This document shows positions 32,596 to 46,018 of a stretch of DNA of 64,000 nt, one piece after another. This DNA comes from an uncultured Bacteroidales bacterium. Lineage in GTDB: Bacteria; Bacteroidota; Bacteroidia; Bacteroidales; F082. Where the stretch lies: contig ONJF01000002.1 of NCBI GenBank assembly GCA_900318085.1, positions 1 to 64,000 on the forward strand, written 5' to 3'. The notes under the pieces are model-generated. The model was not told the origin of the DNA. It saw only the letters and a program-made list of their open reading frames with translations, and ran no database searches. Positions within the stretch are counted from its first letter, which is position 1; every line of letters starts with the position of its first letter. The position numbers and the translations under genes were made by a program.

Positions 32596-34092
32596 TTATT
32601 GGTTTCGTGAGACTTTCATGGCACCAGTGCGCTTGAAGTCTTCCTTGCGCACGGTGACTTTGCCGATCTGGTGTGTCGTGGGCAGGGTGGCGTTGACTTG
32701 GCCGACGAGTTCCTTGAAGTAGGCTTCCACCTCTTCCCAAGGCGTGTTGGCAAACTCGTCCATCCTGGGATAGATCTCGATGGCAATCACCTGACGTCCG
32801 TCCACCTCGTCTTCTTTGACCAGGCAGTCGCGCAGTTTGCTGTCCTTGTAGAACGGCTCTTCGATGCTCTCTGGGCTGACATTCTCGCCGTTGCCGAGGA
32901 TGATGAGATTCTTGATGCGGCCTACGATATACATATAGCCTTCTTCGTCGAAGCGAACGAGGTCGCCCGTCTTGATCCAGCCGTCTTCGGTGAGGGTCTC
33001 GGCCGTCTTCTCGGGGTCGCCGTAATAGCCAAGGAATACATTGTCGCCGCGGAACCACAACTCACCGTCGACCACTTTAGCTTCCTGTTCGGGATAGAGC
33101 TTGCCGACCGAAGTGGGTTTTTCTTTCACGTCGATGTTGCCCGTGGTGAGGTTGGCACCTTCCGTCATGCCGTAGCCTTCGAAGAGTTGGATACCGATGG
33201 CATCGAACTCGGCGATGAGTTTCGGAGGTACGTTGGCTGCACCGGAGATGATGTATTTGAGCTGGCCACCGAGGTAACCGACGCCATACATCTTGATAAG
33301 GCCCATCAGGATTTCGCAAATGCCGGGCACCGCCACCAAGTATGTAGGCTTGATCATCGGGAACTTTGACACCGTTTCCTTCACATTGCCTGCCGACACC
33401 CATTCAGCGCCTTTATAAAGGGCCGACAAGGTGCTGGCTATCAGGCCGAAGACATGGCTGAGCGGCAGCACAGTGGCATAACGATGGCATCCGAATTGCT
33501 TGCCAGGGGCATAGCAGCCGTTGAGGGCACCACGCATGAGTGCTCTATGGGGCAGCACAGCACCCTTGGGTGCACCTGTCGTACCGCCAGTGAAGAAGAT
33601 GGCGGCGGGATCGTTTCTGTCGACCGCTACTGTTGGAGCGGTGTGGTCGGCGCAGTCGGTGATGGCGATGGCGGGGCAGGGCACACCTGCGACAGCTTCG
33701 GCGAAGTCTTTGCCATAAGCCAAAGCCTTTACGCCAAACTTCATGCAGCAGCCCACGATGGCTTGCGGGGGCAATTGGGCAGGCAGATTAATGGCCACAA
33801 AGCCACCCGATGTGACGGCGAGGAACATCTCGACAGCCTCAACGGTCGTGTTGTCCAAGATGGCCACCTTGTCGCCTTTTTGCAGGCCCATGTCGTTGAG
33901 CAGGGCACGCTTGCGGGCTATAATATCGCATACTTGTTTGTAATTCAGTTGGGTTACCGTGTCGGAGAGGCAGGGGAGGTCACCCCATTGTTGCTCAATC
34001 CAGGTCACAAATTCGGGAAGTGTGGGGATGAACTTCAACTGCGCGAGTTCTTCGGCAGCAAGCATACTGGGAAAATAGGTGTTATCTTTCAT
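32596..34092 (-). CDS. Acyl-AMP ligase (AMP-binding enzyme)
   Basis: The 498-residue ANL-superfamily enzyme has the phosphate-binding loop FFTGGTTGAPKGAVLPHRAL, the adenine motif LFEGYGMTEGANL, the hinge motif KTGDLVRFDEEGYMYIVGR and a C-terminal lysine region (TVRKEDFKRTGAMKVSR). It activates a fatty or aryl acid as acyl-AMP and transfers it to a thiol. The ACP gene 6 bases downstream suggests acyl-ACP is the product. It is the first gene of a three-gene operon with a -7 box at 34138-34145. Confidence 0.88.
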   Translation of the reverse strand: MKDNTYFPSMLAAEELAQLKFIPTLPEFVTWIEQQWGDLPCLSDTVTQLNYKQVCDIIARKRALLNDMGLQKGDKVAILDNTTVEAVEMFLAVTSGGFVAINLPAQLPPQAIVGCCMKFGVKALAYGKDFAEAVAGVPCPAIAITDCADHTAPTVAVDRNDPAAIFFTGGTTGAPKGAVLPHRALMRGALNGCYAPGKQFGCHRYATVLPLSHVFGLIASTLSALYKGAEWVSAGNVKETVSKFPMIKPTYLVAVPGICEILMGLIKMYGVGYLGGQLKYIISGAANVPPKLIAEFDAIGIQLFEGYGMTEGANLTTGNIDVKEKPTSVGKLYPEQEAKVVDGELWFRGDNVFLGYYGDPEKTAETLTEDGWIKTGDLVRFDEEGYMYIVGRIKNLIILGNGENVSPESIEEPFYKDSKLRDCLVKEDEVDGRQVIAIEIYPRMDEFANTPWEEVEAYFKELVGQVNATLPTTHQIGKVTVRKEDFKRTGAMKVSRNQ

Positions 34093-34137
34093 AGAAATAG
34101 AATATGAGGTTTGTTGTTTTCAAATTCAAATAAGGCA

Positions 34138-34145
34138 CAAAGGTA
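34138..34145 (-). promoter_or_regulatory. -7 box for the ligase-ACP-GNAT operon
   Basis: TACCTTTG on the minus strand, 45 bases before the ATG at 34092. A matching -33 element is not obvious. Confidence 0.45.
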
Positions 34146-34189
34146 GTGAAAAATAAAGCCGATAAGCGTTTTTTGCCAAAAAACCTGGG

Positions 34190-35209
34190 TTAAAGAAGGT
34201 TTTTCGTTGACAGCAAACCGCAGGCGGCGTCGATGTCTTGTCCGCGTGAGGCGCGGATGGTGGCGATGATGCCTTTCTCGTTCAAAGCATCTCGGAACCA
34301 GGTCATCGTGGCGACATCGGGGCTCTTCAGCGGGATGTTAGGCACGGCATGGTATCGAATGAGATTGAAGCGGCAACGGGTGCTTCCCAACAGTCGGGCA
34401 ATCTCCTTGATATGGTCCTTGCTGTGGTTGAGGTCCTTGAAGATGATGTACTCGAATGAAAGGCGGCGCTGTCCGTGCCAGTCATGCTGTCTGACGGCAT
34501 GGATGACTTCCTTAATAGGATAGCTCTTCTCGACGGGCATCAGTTTGAGGCGCTCATCATGGAAAGGACTATGCATCGAGATGGCGAGGTTACATTTCGA
34601 TTCTTCCAAAAAACGCTTCAGGTTGGGGATGAGGCCGCAGGTCGACACGGTGATACGCGTCGGACTCCAGCCCATAGCCCATTCCTGCGTGAGGATGTCA
34701 AGGGAGCGCATCAGATTGTCGTAGTTGGCCAAAGGCTCTCCCATACCCATAAAGACGATATTGGTCAGCGTGTCGAACTCGGGGAGGCTGAGGATCTGGT
34801 TCATGATCTCGGCTACGGAGAGGTTTTTCTGGAAGCCTTGCTTGCCTGTGGCGCAAAAGAGGCAGTCCATCTGGCAGCCCACCTGGGTGGAGACGCAGAG
34901 TGTGGCCCGTTCACGATCGGGGATGTAGGCGGCTTCGACGAAATGCTCGCCAGCGGGGAAGAGGTATTTCTTCGTGCCGTCGGTTGATACCTGCTCCTTG
35001 ACGGGAGCTTTCAAACCGGTGTCATAATGTTCAGCCAACAGCGCGCGTGAAGCCTTGCTGAGGTTGGTCATATCGTCAATTGAGGCGCAGCGTTTGTTAT
35101 ATATCCAGTCCACGAGCTGCTTGCCCGTAAATTTGGGCAGCTGCAGTTGCTCGACGAGCTCTTGGATTTCGGCAGGTGTCTTGCCTAAAAGTACATGATT
35201 TTCTTCCAT
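34190..35209 (-). CDS. rlmN: 23S rRNA/tRNA adenine-C2 methyltransferase RlmN
   Basis: The 339-residue radical-SAM enzyme has the cluster motif CQMDCLFC (CxxxCxxC), [14 protein letters not shown], and [10 protein letters not shown] near the end. It methylates A2503 of 23S rRNA and A37 of some tRNAs. The -7 box at 35214-35221 lies four bases before the ATG, so the transcript is close to leaderless. It is divergent from the carboxylase gene. Confidence 0.95.
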   Translation of the reverse strand: MEENHVLLGKTPAEIQELVEQLQLPKFTGKQLVDWIYNKRCASIDDMTNLSKASRALLAEHYDTGLKAPVKEQVSTDGTKKYLFPAGEHFVEAAYIPDRERATLCVSTQVGCQMDCLFCATGKQGFQKNLSVAEIMNQILSLPEFDTLTNIVFMGMGEPLANYDNLMRSLDILTQEWAMGWSPTRITVSTCGLIPNLKRFLEESKCNLAISMHSPFHDERLKLMPVEKSYPIKEVIHAVRQHDWHGQRRLSFEYIIFKDLNHSKDHIKEIARLLGSTRCRFNLIRYHAVPNIPLKSPDVATMTWFRDALNEKGIIATIRASRGQDIDAACGLLSTKNLL

Positions 35210-35213
35210 GCGG

Positions 35214-35221
35214 CAAAAATA
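35214..35221 (-). promoter_or_regulatory. Near-leaderless promoter of rlmN
   Basis: TATTTTTG on the minus strand ends four bases before the ATG. It is placed back to back with the plus-strand box at 35235-35242. Confidence 0.6.
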
Positions 35222-35234
35222 CGATATTTTTTTC

Positions 35235-35242
35235 TATTTTTG
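35235..35242 (+). promoter_or_regulatory. -7 box for the carboxylase gene
   Basis: TATTTTTG lies 22 bases before the chosen ATG at 35265. It rules out the ATG at 35208, which would lie upstream of the promoter. Confidence 0.6.
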
Positions 35243-35264
35243 TGCTTTCATATCGAATCCAACC

Positions 35265-39187
<3,923 letters not shown>

Positions 39188-39218
39188 TAGAAATATCTGG
39201 AAAATTGAATCTTCAAGA

Positions 39219-39845
39219 ATGAAAAGAATGAGCATAATACTATGTCTATTGGCAGCTTGGTTTGCCATGCCGTCGTGCAATTCCTCCGAACCGGCAACAG
39301 AAGTGAAAAAAGAGGATAATATCGTTATCGTGAGCGAAGGCGACACACTTGATGTCATTCGTCCCGACACGGCAACAATCTATTCCGATGTGGTGAATAA
39401 GAATAATTGTTTCATCCTCATCTCGAAGCCCGAATACCGCCTCTATGTGTGCGAGGTGGTGGACGGCGACACCATCAAACGCGTGCATTATCCCGTCTGC
39501 GTTGGTAAGGCCAAGGGCCAGAAGCAGAAGAAGGGCGACATGAAGACGCCGGAATGTACTTTCGAGAATCCGTTTAGTATCACGGAGATTGTCGATGCCT
39601 CCAAGTGGACACACGACTTTGGCGACGGCCGAGGCAGCATCCTATCCTACGGCAGTTGGTTCATGCGCCTGAAGACGCCTGGCCATTCGGGCATAGGCAT
39701 CCATGGCAGCACCAATAATGAAAGCTCTGTGCCAGGTCGCGGCAGCGAGGGATGCATCCGTTTGCGTGATGACGACTTGATTCAATTGAAAGAAAACTAT
39801 GCCTTCGTCGGGATGAAGGTGGTCATCCTGCCCGATGAGGAATGA
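39219..39845 (+). CDS. L,D-transpeptidase family lipoprotein
   Basis: The 208-residue protein has a lipoprotein signal ending FAMPSC (C20). The YkuD-fold domain has FILISKPEYRLYVCEVVDG, KGDMKTPECTFENPF, GIGIHGSTNN and the catalytic GSEGCIRL with C179. The usual His two residues before the cysteine (SHGC) is Glu here (E177), a form I associate with Bacteroidetes members of this family. It probably cross-links or modifies peptidoglycan in the periplasm. It converges on the glycosyltransferase gene with a 4-base gap. Confidence 0.85.
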   Translation: MKRMSIILCLLAAWFAMPSCNSSEPATEVKKEDNIVIVSEGDTLDVIRPDTATIYSDVVNKNNCFILISKPEYRLYVCEVVDGDTIKRVHYPVCVGKAKGQKQKKGDMKTPECTFENPFSITEIVDASKWTHDFGDGRGSILSYGSWFMRLKTPGHSGIGIHGSTNNESSVPGRGSEGCIRLRDDDLIQLKENYAFVGMKVVILPDEE

Positions 39846-39849
39846 CGGC

Positions 39850-41451
39850 TTATTCAACAGGGCAGAAGAACTGCCAGTCTTCGAGATAGGTCCAGTTGTT
39901 GGTAGGAGTGCAGACGCTGAATTGCTTGTTGCCTCCTATCTTTTTCAGGCGTGAGAGTAACTCTCGGTTTTTGTCGAGATGCACCGAGAACTTACCGTTT
40001 TCGATGACGATATAGTCATAGTCCCAACCGAGGGCGTTCTCAAGCCAGCCTTCTTCGTCCCACATCATCGTATAGCCTTTGCGTCCCATCTGGATGAAGG
40101 GACCGTTTTGTGCATAGCCGTAGAGGCAGAGGATCTTGGCATCGCGTGAGATGCCGAGCGAGTCAAGTATCTTGTCGGCATCTTGGAAACGCTCGTATGA
40201 ATAGAACCCGTCATACTCCATGGTACGCCGTTTTTCCTGCATGTTCATGGCGCCGCGAACCCAGAAGACGCATAAGACCGCAGCTGTCAAGGCAGCAAAA
40301 GCCTTTGTCGATAGCAGCCTGAAATGGAATTGCCTCAACAGCAACGCCACGGCAAAAACGAAAGGCAGGAAGAAGGTGTCCAAGAGATAATAGTCATGGA
40401 AGGGCATTTGTTGCATCATGGCTACGGAAAACAGCAGGCAGCCGAAGACCTCGATGAGCGGCAACCACCAAAGGGATAGTGGGGCGTGACTGTCGCTTGA
40501 AGAAGGCTGCGTGTGCTTGAGGGCTCTCTTCCGTATGATGGCAATCACCACAGCGGCTATAGCCAAGGCAGCGATGGCAAGGTATTGAAGCCGTTGGAAA
40601 TAATGGAATGTCCATTTGTGATAGGTGTCGGCAACGAGTTCCTTGAAGTCTTGCCAATCGTCAGGCGGTACCAGTTGGTTGAGGAAAATCGTACCGTGGA
40701 GGTTGCGCAGGTGCCGGTTCCAAAGGAAATAGGCCAAAAACAAGGCTGCCGAGATCAAGATGCTGGGTATTTTGTCGGGCAGGGTGCTCTCTTTGCGGAT
40801 GACGCGCAACAGCTCAAAACAGAGGACGGCGATAAGTTCGATGGCGAAAGTGGTGCGCATCAGCATGGCTATTGTGAGGAAGGCGATGCCAAGATGGAAA
40901 TGCCGTCGCTTTTTGTCTTTGTAGTATCTCAAATAAAACCACAGTCCGATGATACCCATCGAGAGGGCGGGGATGCTGGGGAGAAAGCCGTTGCTGTAGT
41001 AGACGAAGACGGGTGAACACAAGGCCACGAAGGTGACAAACAGCGACTTGGCGAATTTCTTGGTCACCAGAAACGCGATTCTATAAACAAACAACAAGCC
41101 GATGACAGCCCAAAGGAGCGTCCAAAGCCGGAACACCCAAGGCGAGGTGGTGCCGAACAGTTTCATCAAGAGGGCAACGATGTACTCGTGAATGGGGAAG
41201 TCGGCCGAGGTGATGGTGGTAGCGGAGGGTTCTTGCCACCATCCGGGAAACTGTTTGTTGTAGATCATCGTCTCGGGATGGAACAGGTCGAAGCCGTTGT
41301 TGATGAAGCCCAAGGCAAGGGCATAATGGTCTTGTTCGGCCCAGGCATGGATGTGCGTGGGGTATTCATCCATGTAGTTGCGCTGAAGGAAAAACATAGC
41401 CAACCCGATGACAAGCAGTGGAATGGGAAGTAGAATCCGTGAGCGTTTCAT
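39850..41451 (-). CDS. Multi-helix membrane glycosyltransferase (ArnT/PMT-like)
   Basis: From the ATG at 41451 the protein has 533 residues (the longer frame upstream is an unrelated-looking Arg/Pro-rich extension). It has about ten membrane helices and the family layout: an acidic loop after helix 1 (NYMDEYPTHIHAWAEQDHYA), SADFPIHEYIVALLMKLFG, and a C-terminal soluble part of about 130 residues (DYDYIVIENGKFSVHLDKNR). GT-C enzymes transfer sugars from polyprenyl-phosphate carriers on the periplasmic side. Acceptor and donor are unknown. It is 11 bases downstream of the Ig-like lipoprotein gene. Confidence 0.78.
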   Translation of the reverse strand: MKRSRILLPIPLLVIGLAMFFLQRNYMDEYPTHIHAWAEQDHYALALGFINNGFDLFHPETMIYNKQFPGWWQEPSATTITSADFPIHEYIVALLMKLFGTTSPWVFRLWTLLWAVIGLLFVYRIAFLVTKKFAKSLFVTFVALCSPVFVYYSNGFLPSIPALSMGIIGLWFYLRYYKDKKRRHFHLGIAFLTIAMLMRTTFAIELIAVLCFELLRVIRKESTLPDKIPSILISAALFLAYFLWNRHLRNLHGTIFLNQLVPPDDWQDFKELVADTYHKWTFHYFQRLQYLAIAALAIAAVVIAIIRKRALKHTQPSSSDSHAPLSLWWLPLIEVFGCLLFSVAMMQQMPFHDYYLLDTFFLPFVFAVALLLRQFHFRLLSTKAFAALTAAVLCVFWVRGAMNMQEKRRTMEYDGFYSYERFQDADKILDSLGISRDAKILCLYGYAQNGPFIQMGRKGYTMMWDEEGWLENALGWDYDYIVIENGKFSVHLDKNRELLSRLKKIGGNKQFSVCTPTNNWTYLEDWQFFCPVE

Positions 41452-41462
41452 AGTGGCGAGGT

Positions 41463-43244
41463 TTAGAGTTCCCAAGGATCGGCAAGATCGATGTCCCAGC
41501 CTGCCTTGAGGTCGAGGGCATCTTTGTATTCGATGACGGTTTCGGGAAGGGTGTGGCGATGGTAGTTGCCCGTGCTCCACTTGCCGTTGCCGTCGGCGTC
41601 GAGGATGGCGCGGAGCTTGTATTTGGCTGGCATCAGGAAATCGAACATCACCTCTTCCTTTTGGCTCACGATCTGCTCTTTAAGCACATTGCCGCTTTCA
41701 TCGGTAAGTTGCACTATGACTTGTTTCATGCCCTTGGGTGGCACGACGGTAATGTAGATGTTGCCGTATTCATCATCGTTAAGCACATGAAAATCTGTCT
41801 TGATGCGTTCGTTGGTGCGACCTCGAATGCCGAAAAACACCGAGTCGGGGACCTCAAAACCATATCTATAATCGGTGGAGATGGGGTTGGTGAGCCGGTA
41901 TTTCAGGCCTTGATCGTCGGCTTGCTCGAAGGCGAGGGTGTCATAATAGATTAAGGTGTCGCACTGGAAGACGGAAGAGTCGCGCATCGCGTATCGGACG
42001 ATGGGTTCGGAGAAGGTCAAGATCAAGTCCTGGCCTGGGATAAGGCCGTCTCTGCCTTTCAGGTTATTGCGGACTTTCAAGGTCTCTGGTTTCTTGTTCC
42101 GAATCTTTTTATCCTTGAATTTCAGGCTGTAGCGTGTCGAGTCGTTGATCAAGGTGTCGTATTTCACCTGCACCCATAGGCTGTCCTTGACATTGGGCGT
42201 GAAGTACCACCAAACCGTGTCGTAGGCAACGGAATGTCTCGTGACGAGGTTGAAAGAGTCGGGCAACATCTCGGGCGTCATGATGGCGGCATTTTGGGCA
42301 GGATGGCGAAACACGAAGCGCAGCAAGCCTTCTTCTATGAGTTTCTTTTCAAGCAACACTTGTGTGGAGTCCACCTCGGTGAACATGTAAAGGGTGAGGT
42401 TCAAGGCGTTTTGGTCATACATTGTCGTCGTTTCCGTCTCGAAAATGACAGAATCCTTGACTCTCGCAAGCGTATCCACCTGCATCGTCAGACTATCATT
42501 TGCCATGGTATCGATCGCGGGCGGGACGGGTTTTTGCAAACATGACGCCTGCACCAATGTGTCCAAAAAAGCCACTTCTTCGTTGGGTTGGTCGAAATAA
42601 AGATTGGAGTTGACGTCCTTGATTGCGAAGACCAGATACTTCTTGTCGGCGAGACCCGCAAGTCGGAAATTTCCTTCTTTATCGGTCTTAGTGATGTAGT
42701 TGGGCGCAACGGTCATCGGCAGCGAGTCGAGGTTGTCGCGGTCGCCGGCATAGAGACCGACGTATGCGTTCTCGACGGGTTTCTTGTCTGCTGCATCCAA
42801 GACCTTTCCCGCAATGGCGAGAGTGTCGATGTGGTCGCCCGTTGAAAAGCTATAGACATAATCCTTGAACAGGTTGCCCTCGTGCAAGTCCTTGATGGCC
42901 GAGCCGAAATTGATGGTATAGGTGGTGTTAGGCGCCAAGTTTTCCTTGAATTTGACGACCACGGTCTTGTTCTTCAGCTTGATGTCGGGTTTTTCGCTCA
43001 AAGGGGGAGAGATGAGCACATTTTGGTTGGCATTCTCAAGGGTGATGTATTCATCGAAGGTGATTTCGATTTTCTTTCCACTGAAGTTGATGCTTTGGTT
43101 GACGGGCACTGCCTCAACCACCCTAGGCGGTGTGTTGTCTTTCGGTCCACCTGTGGGCGCCACCGCATTGGCACACTGCTGGGCAAAGAAGGCCATGAGC
43201 AATAAACTAGCCGTAATGAGAATATGTTTCAGTCTTCGAATCAC
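41463..43244 (-). CDS. Ig-like domain lipoprotein
   Basis: A -7 box at 43249-43256 lies inside the longest open frame, so the GTG at 43244 (MIRRLKHILITASLLLMAFF, then AQQCANAV) is the more likely start, giving 593 residues with a lipoprotein-type signal. The body begins with a bacterial Ig-like domain (NTPPRVVEAVPVNQSINFSG, KKIEITFDEYITLENANQN), followed by a carboxypeptidase-regulatory-like domain (GKVLDAADKKPVENAYVGLY) and a long beta-rich remainder. Such proteins are envelope-anchored in Bacteroidetes; the exact role is unknown. It is in an operon with the membrane glycosyltransferase. Confidence 0.8.
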   Translation of the reverse strand: MIRRLKHILITASLLLMAFFAQQCANAVAPTGGPKDNTPPRVVEAVPVNQSINFSGKKIEITFDEYITLENANQNVLISPPLSEKPDIKLKNKTVVVKFKENLAPNTTYTINFGSAIKDLHEGNLFKDYVYSFSTGDHIDTLAIAGKVLDAADKKPVENAYVGLYAGDRDNLDSLPMTVAPNYITKTDKEGNFRLAGLADKKYLVFAIKDVNSNLYFDQPNEEVAFLDTLVQASCLQKPVPPAIDTMANDSLTMQVDTLARVKDSVIFETETTTMYDQNALNLTLYMFTEVDSTQVLLEKKLIEEGLLRFVFRHPAQNAAIMTPEMLPDSFNLVTRHSVAYDTVWWYFTPNVKDSLWVQVKYDTLINDSTRYSLKFKDKKIRNKKPETLKVRNNLKGRDGLIPGQDLILTFSEPIVRYAMRDSSVFQCDTLIYYDTLAFEQADDQGLKYRLTNPISTDYRYGFEVPDSVFFGIRGRTNERIKTDFHVLNDDEYGNIYITVVPPKGMKQVIVQLTDESGNVLKEQIVSQKEEVMFDFLMPAKYKLRAILDADGNGKWSTGNYHRHTLPETVIEYKDALDLKAGWDIDLADPWEL

Positions 43245-43248
43245 GGGG

Positions 43249-43256
43249 CAAAGATA
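43249..43256 (-). promoter_or_regulatory. Near-leaderless promoter that sets the start of the Ig-like gene
   Basis: TATCTTTG on the minus strand is followed after four bases by GTG at 43244. An upstream ATG (43283) in the same frame would not be transcribed. Confidence 0.65.
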
Positions 43257-43298
43257 CAATTTTGTTGCTTTCTTGCATACCATTCCAAATGGTTTTGC

Positions 43299-43306
43299 TA
43301 TTTTTG
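43299..43306 (+). promoter_or_regulatory. -7 box of aspS
   Basis: TATTTTTG with a possible TTG at 43273-43275. The leader to the ATG at 43347 is about 35 bases and A-rich. Confidence 0.55.
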
Positions 43307-43346
43307 CAAGTTAATTCTTTAAAGAAATCATAAAAACAGAAATATT

Positions 43347-45101
43347 ATGTATAGAACTCATACTTGTGGAGAACTTCGTCTTGCCGACGCTGGCAAGGAA
43401 GTGACATTGGCAGGTTGGGTGCAGCGCACCCGCGACAAAGGCTCACTCGTTTGGATTGACCTCCGCGACCGTTATGGCATCACTCAACTTTTCTTGGATG
43501 GCAGCAGCGACCCAAAACTCTTGGAACAAGCCCGTTCTTTCGGCCGTGAATTCGTGATACAGGCCAAAGGCACTGTCATCGAACGCGAATCGAAGAACCC
43601 GAATATGCCGACGGGTGAAATCGAGCTGAAAGTCAGCGAATTTAAACTGCTCAACAGCAGCAAGACCCCGCCCTTCACCATCGAAGATGTCAGCGATGGC
43701 GGTGACGACCTTCGCATGAAATACCGTTACTTGGACATCCGTCGTAACCCCGTTCGCCAGAACCTCGAGCTGCGCCACCGCATGGCGATGCTCGTGCGCA
43801 ACTATTTGAGCAACCTCAACTTCCTCGAAATCGAGACCCCGATGCTCATCAAGAGCACACCCGAAGGCGCCCGCGACTTCGTGGTGCCGAGCCGCATGAA
43901 CCCCGGTGAGTTCTACGCCCTGCCGCAAAGCCCGCAGCAGTACAAGCAGCTGCTGATGGTGGCTGGCATGGACCGCTACTTCCAAATCGTGCGTTGTTTC
44001 CGCGACGAAGACCTCCGCGCCGACCGTCAGCCCGAGTTCACGCAGATCGACTGCGAGATGTCGTTTGTGGAGCAGGAGGATGTGTTGAATACCTTCGAAG
44101 GCTTGGCCAAGCACCTCTTCAAGGAGATGAAAGGCCTTGAATTTGGCCAATTCCCGCGCATGACTTGGCACGATGCCATGAAATACTACGGCTCCGACAA
44201 GCCCGACATCCGCTTCGGGATGAAGTTCGTGGAACTCAACGATGTGGTGAAGGGCAAGGGCTTCGGCCTCTTCGACAACGCCGACCTCGTGGTAGGTATC
44301 TGCGCCGAAGGCTGCTCGGAATATACCCGCAAGCAACTCGATGCCCTCACCGAGTTCGTGAAGCGTCCGCAGGTGGGTGCTGGCGGCATGGTCTACATCA
44401 AATACAACACCGATGGCTCGTTCAAGTCGTCCGTCGATAAGTTCTACACGCCTGAAGACCTGAAAGTCATCGCCGACAAGTTCTGTGCCAAGCCCGGCGA
44501 CCTGATGCTCATCCTTTGTGGCGAGGCCATGAAGACCCGTGTGCAGTTGAACGCTTTGCGTCTGGAGATGGGTAACCAACTTGGCCTGCGCAAGCCCGAT
44601 GAATATGCACCGCTGTGGGTCATCGACTTCCCGCTCTTGGAATGGGACGAGGAGACGCAACGCTACTACGCCATGCACCATCCCTTCACTGCACCGAAAC
44701 CCGAGGACGAAGCTCTACTCGACGACCCGACGAAGTGGGGCGACATCCGCGCCAATGCCTACGACATCGTGATGAACGGTGTGGAGGTCGGCGGCGGCTC
44801 CATCCGTATCCACGACCGCACCTTGCAGAATAAGATGTTCCACACCCTCGGATTCACCGATGAGAAGGCGCAGGAGCAGTTTGGCTTCCTGATGGGTGCC
44901 TTCGAGTATGGTGCACCGCCTCACGCTGGTCTGGCCTTCGGCTTCGACCGTCTCTGCTCGCTCTTCGGCGGCGCCGACAGCATCCGCGACTTCATCGCCT
45001 TCCCGAAGAACAACGCCGGCCGCGATGTGATGAGCGGCTCGCCCGCCCCGATTGCGCAAGAGCAGCTGGACGAATTGCAGATTGCATTGAATTTGAAATA
45101 G
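43347..45101 (+). CDS. aspS: Aspartyl-tRNA synthetase
   Basis: The 584-residue class II synthetase has an N-terminal OB-fold anticodon-binding domain ([32 protein letters not shown]). Motif 2 is [24 protein letters not shown] insertion domain lies in the middle, and motif 3 is [15 protein letters not shown]. It charges tRNA-Asp. Length is normal for the bacterial type. It is followed by a palindromic hairpin at 45115-45144, which may end the transcript. Confidence 0.97.
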   Translation: MYRTHTCGELRLADAGKEVTLAGWVQRTRDKGSLVWIDLRDRYGITQLFLDGSSDPKLLEQARSFGREFVIQAKGTVIERESKNPNMPTGEIELKVSEFKLLNSSKTPPFTIEDVSDGGDDLRMKYRYLDIRRNPVRQNLELRHRMAMLVRNYLSNLNFLEIETPMLIKSTPEGARDFVVPSRMNPGEFYALPQSPQQYKQLLMVAGMDRYFQIVRCFRDEDLRADRQPEFTQIDCEMSFVEQEDVLNTFEGLAKHLFKEMKGLEFGQFPRMTWHDAMKYYGSDKPDIRFGMKFVELNDVVKGKGFGLFDNADLVVGICAEGCSEYTRKQLDALTEFVKRPQVGAGGMVYIKYNTDGSFKSSVDKFYTPEDLKVIADKFCAKPGDLMLILCGEAMKTRVQLNALRLEMGNQLGLRKPDEYAPLWVIDFPLLEWDEETQRYYAMHHPFTAPKPEDEALLDDPTKWGDIRANAYDIVMNGVEVGGGSIRIHDRTLQNKMFHTLGFTDEKAQEQFGFLMGAFEYGAPPHAGLAFGFDRLCSLFGGADSIRDFIAFPKNNAGRDVMSGSPAPIAQEQLDELQIALNLK

Positions 45102-45114
45102 AATTGTAACCGTT

Positions 45115-45144
45115 TGTAGAGACGTGCCATGGCGCGTCTCTACA
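45115..45144. repeat. TAGAGACG palindrome after aspS
   Basis: TGTAGAGACGTGCCA / TGGCGCGTCTCTACA is a 30-base palindrome with one mismatch, of the same family as 23432-23461. It lies 13 bases after the aspS stop. The next ORF can be read through it, but its real start is the ATG at 45177. Confidence 0.85.
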
Positions 45145-45176
45145 AATTCAATAATGGACCTTCAAAAAATAATAAT

Positions 45177-45935
45177 ATGAAAATGAGATATTTGAAATCC
45201 ATTGTAATTGTAGCATTTCTGTCAATGGCAGTCTTGTTGGTCTTTGATTCTTGTTCCACAAGCAAAAAGACAACCACCCGAAAAGGCGATGCAAGCATTG
45301 CAGCAAATGCACCTGACTATAAGAGGATAAAGAAAGAAATCAACACAAAAGGAAGTGAATTCTATTATCCTGAATTGTTGAGACGCTTCGAGGTTGCAGA
45401 TACCACATTGACCGTCGAGCAGTTGTATTATTTTTATTATGGAACGGCCACTCGGCCTGATTATAATCCATATAAGACCTCTAACTACGATGCTTTACAC
45501 AAAGCGTTAGAAAAGGAAACCCCAGAGAAGGAAGATTGGGAAAACGCTGCGAAAGCCATTGATGAGCAGTTGAAAACCGATCCGACGAATATCAGGTTTC
45601 ATATGTATAAACACATTGTCTACGATAATTTGTATGGTTCGGAGTCAGAAAAGACCTTCGATGCTTATAATCAGGTTGTAATGCTTCTTTCGGCGGTGAC
45701 CTCCACGGGTGATGGGCGCTCGAAAGAAACGGCGTTTCATGTGATCTGCGTCACTGACGAGTATGGAATTATGGATGTTTTGGGTTTGAGGCCCAAGATG
45801 CAGTCGTTGGTTCAAGGTGACCACGGACAATCTTATGATGTGATGGAATTGGAGGAGAATGAATATGGGTTGGAATCCATGTATTTCAATATTACTGTTA
45901 GTATGGAGGCACTGAACAAGATGTTTGGCTATTGA
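45177..45935 (+). CDS. DUF4919-family lipoprotein
   Basis: From the ATG at 45177 the protein has 252 residues with a lipoprotein signal (AFLSMAVLLVFDSCSTSKKT). The body (DYKRIKKEINTKGSEFYYPE, LTVEQLYYFYYGTATRPDYN, ICVTDEYGIMDVLGLRPKMQ) fits DUF4919, a Bacteroidetes family of unknown role. The longer frame from 45129 translates the palindromic repeat and is rejected. It is followed by another lipoprotein gene 83 bases later. Confidence 0.8.
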   Translation: MKMRYLKSIVIVAFLSMAVLLVFDSCSTSKKTTTRKGDASIAANAPDYKRIKKEINTKGSEFYYPELLRRFEVADTTLTVEQLYYFYYGTATRPDYNPYKTSNYDALHKALEKETPEKEDWENAAKAIDEQLKTDPTNIRFHMYKHIVYDNLYGSESEKTFDAYNQVVMLLSAVTSTGDGRSKETAFHVICVTDEYGIMDVLGLRPKMQSLVQGDHGQSYDVMELEENEYGLESMYFNITVSMEALNKMFGY

Positions 45936-46018
45936 CATTCCCATGAAAAACAATTTGATGAAATATATGGTTTTACAGCAATTCAACGAAGAATTAGAAA
46001 TTGATAAACCTTAATACA

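Noticed and set aside
39744..39758. Glu for His in the L,D-transpeptidase motif as an inactive enzyme
   Set aside because: I recall this SEGC form as common in Bacteroidetes members, so it is not good evidence for inactivity.
43443..44681. 412-residue minus-strand open frame within aspS
   Set aside because: It is His/Val/Glu-rich reverse reading of a conserved synthetase gene.
45129..45176. Upstream start of the DUF4919 lipoprotein gene
   Set aside because: The extra residues translate half of a palindromic repeat and would bury the lipoprotein signal.
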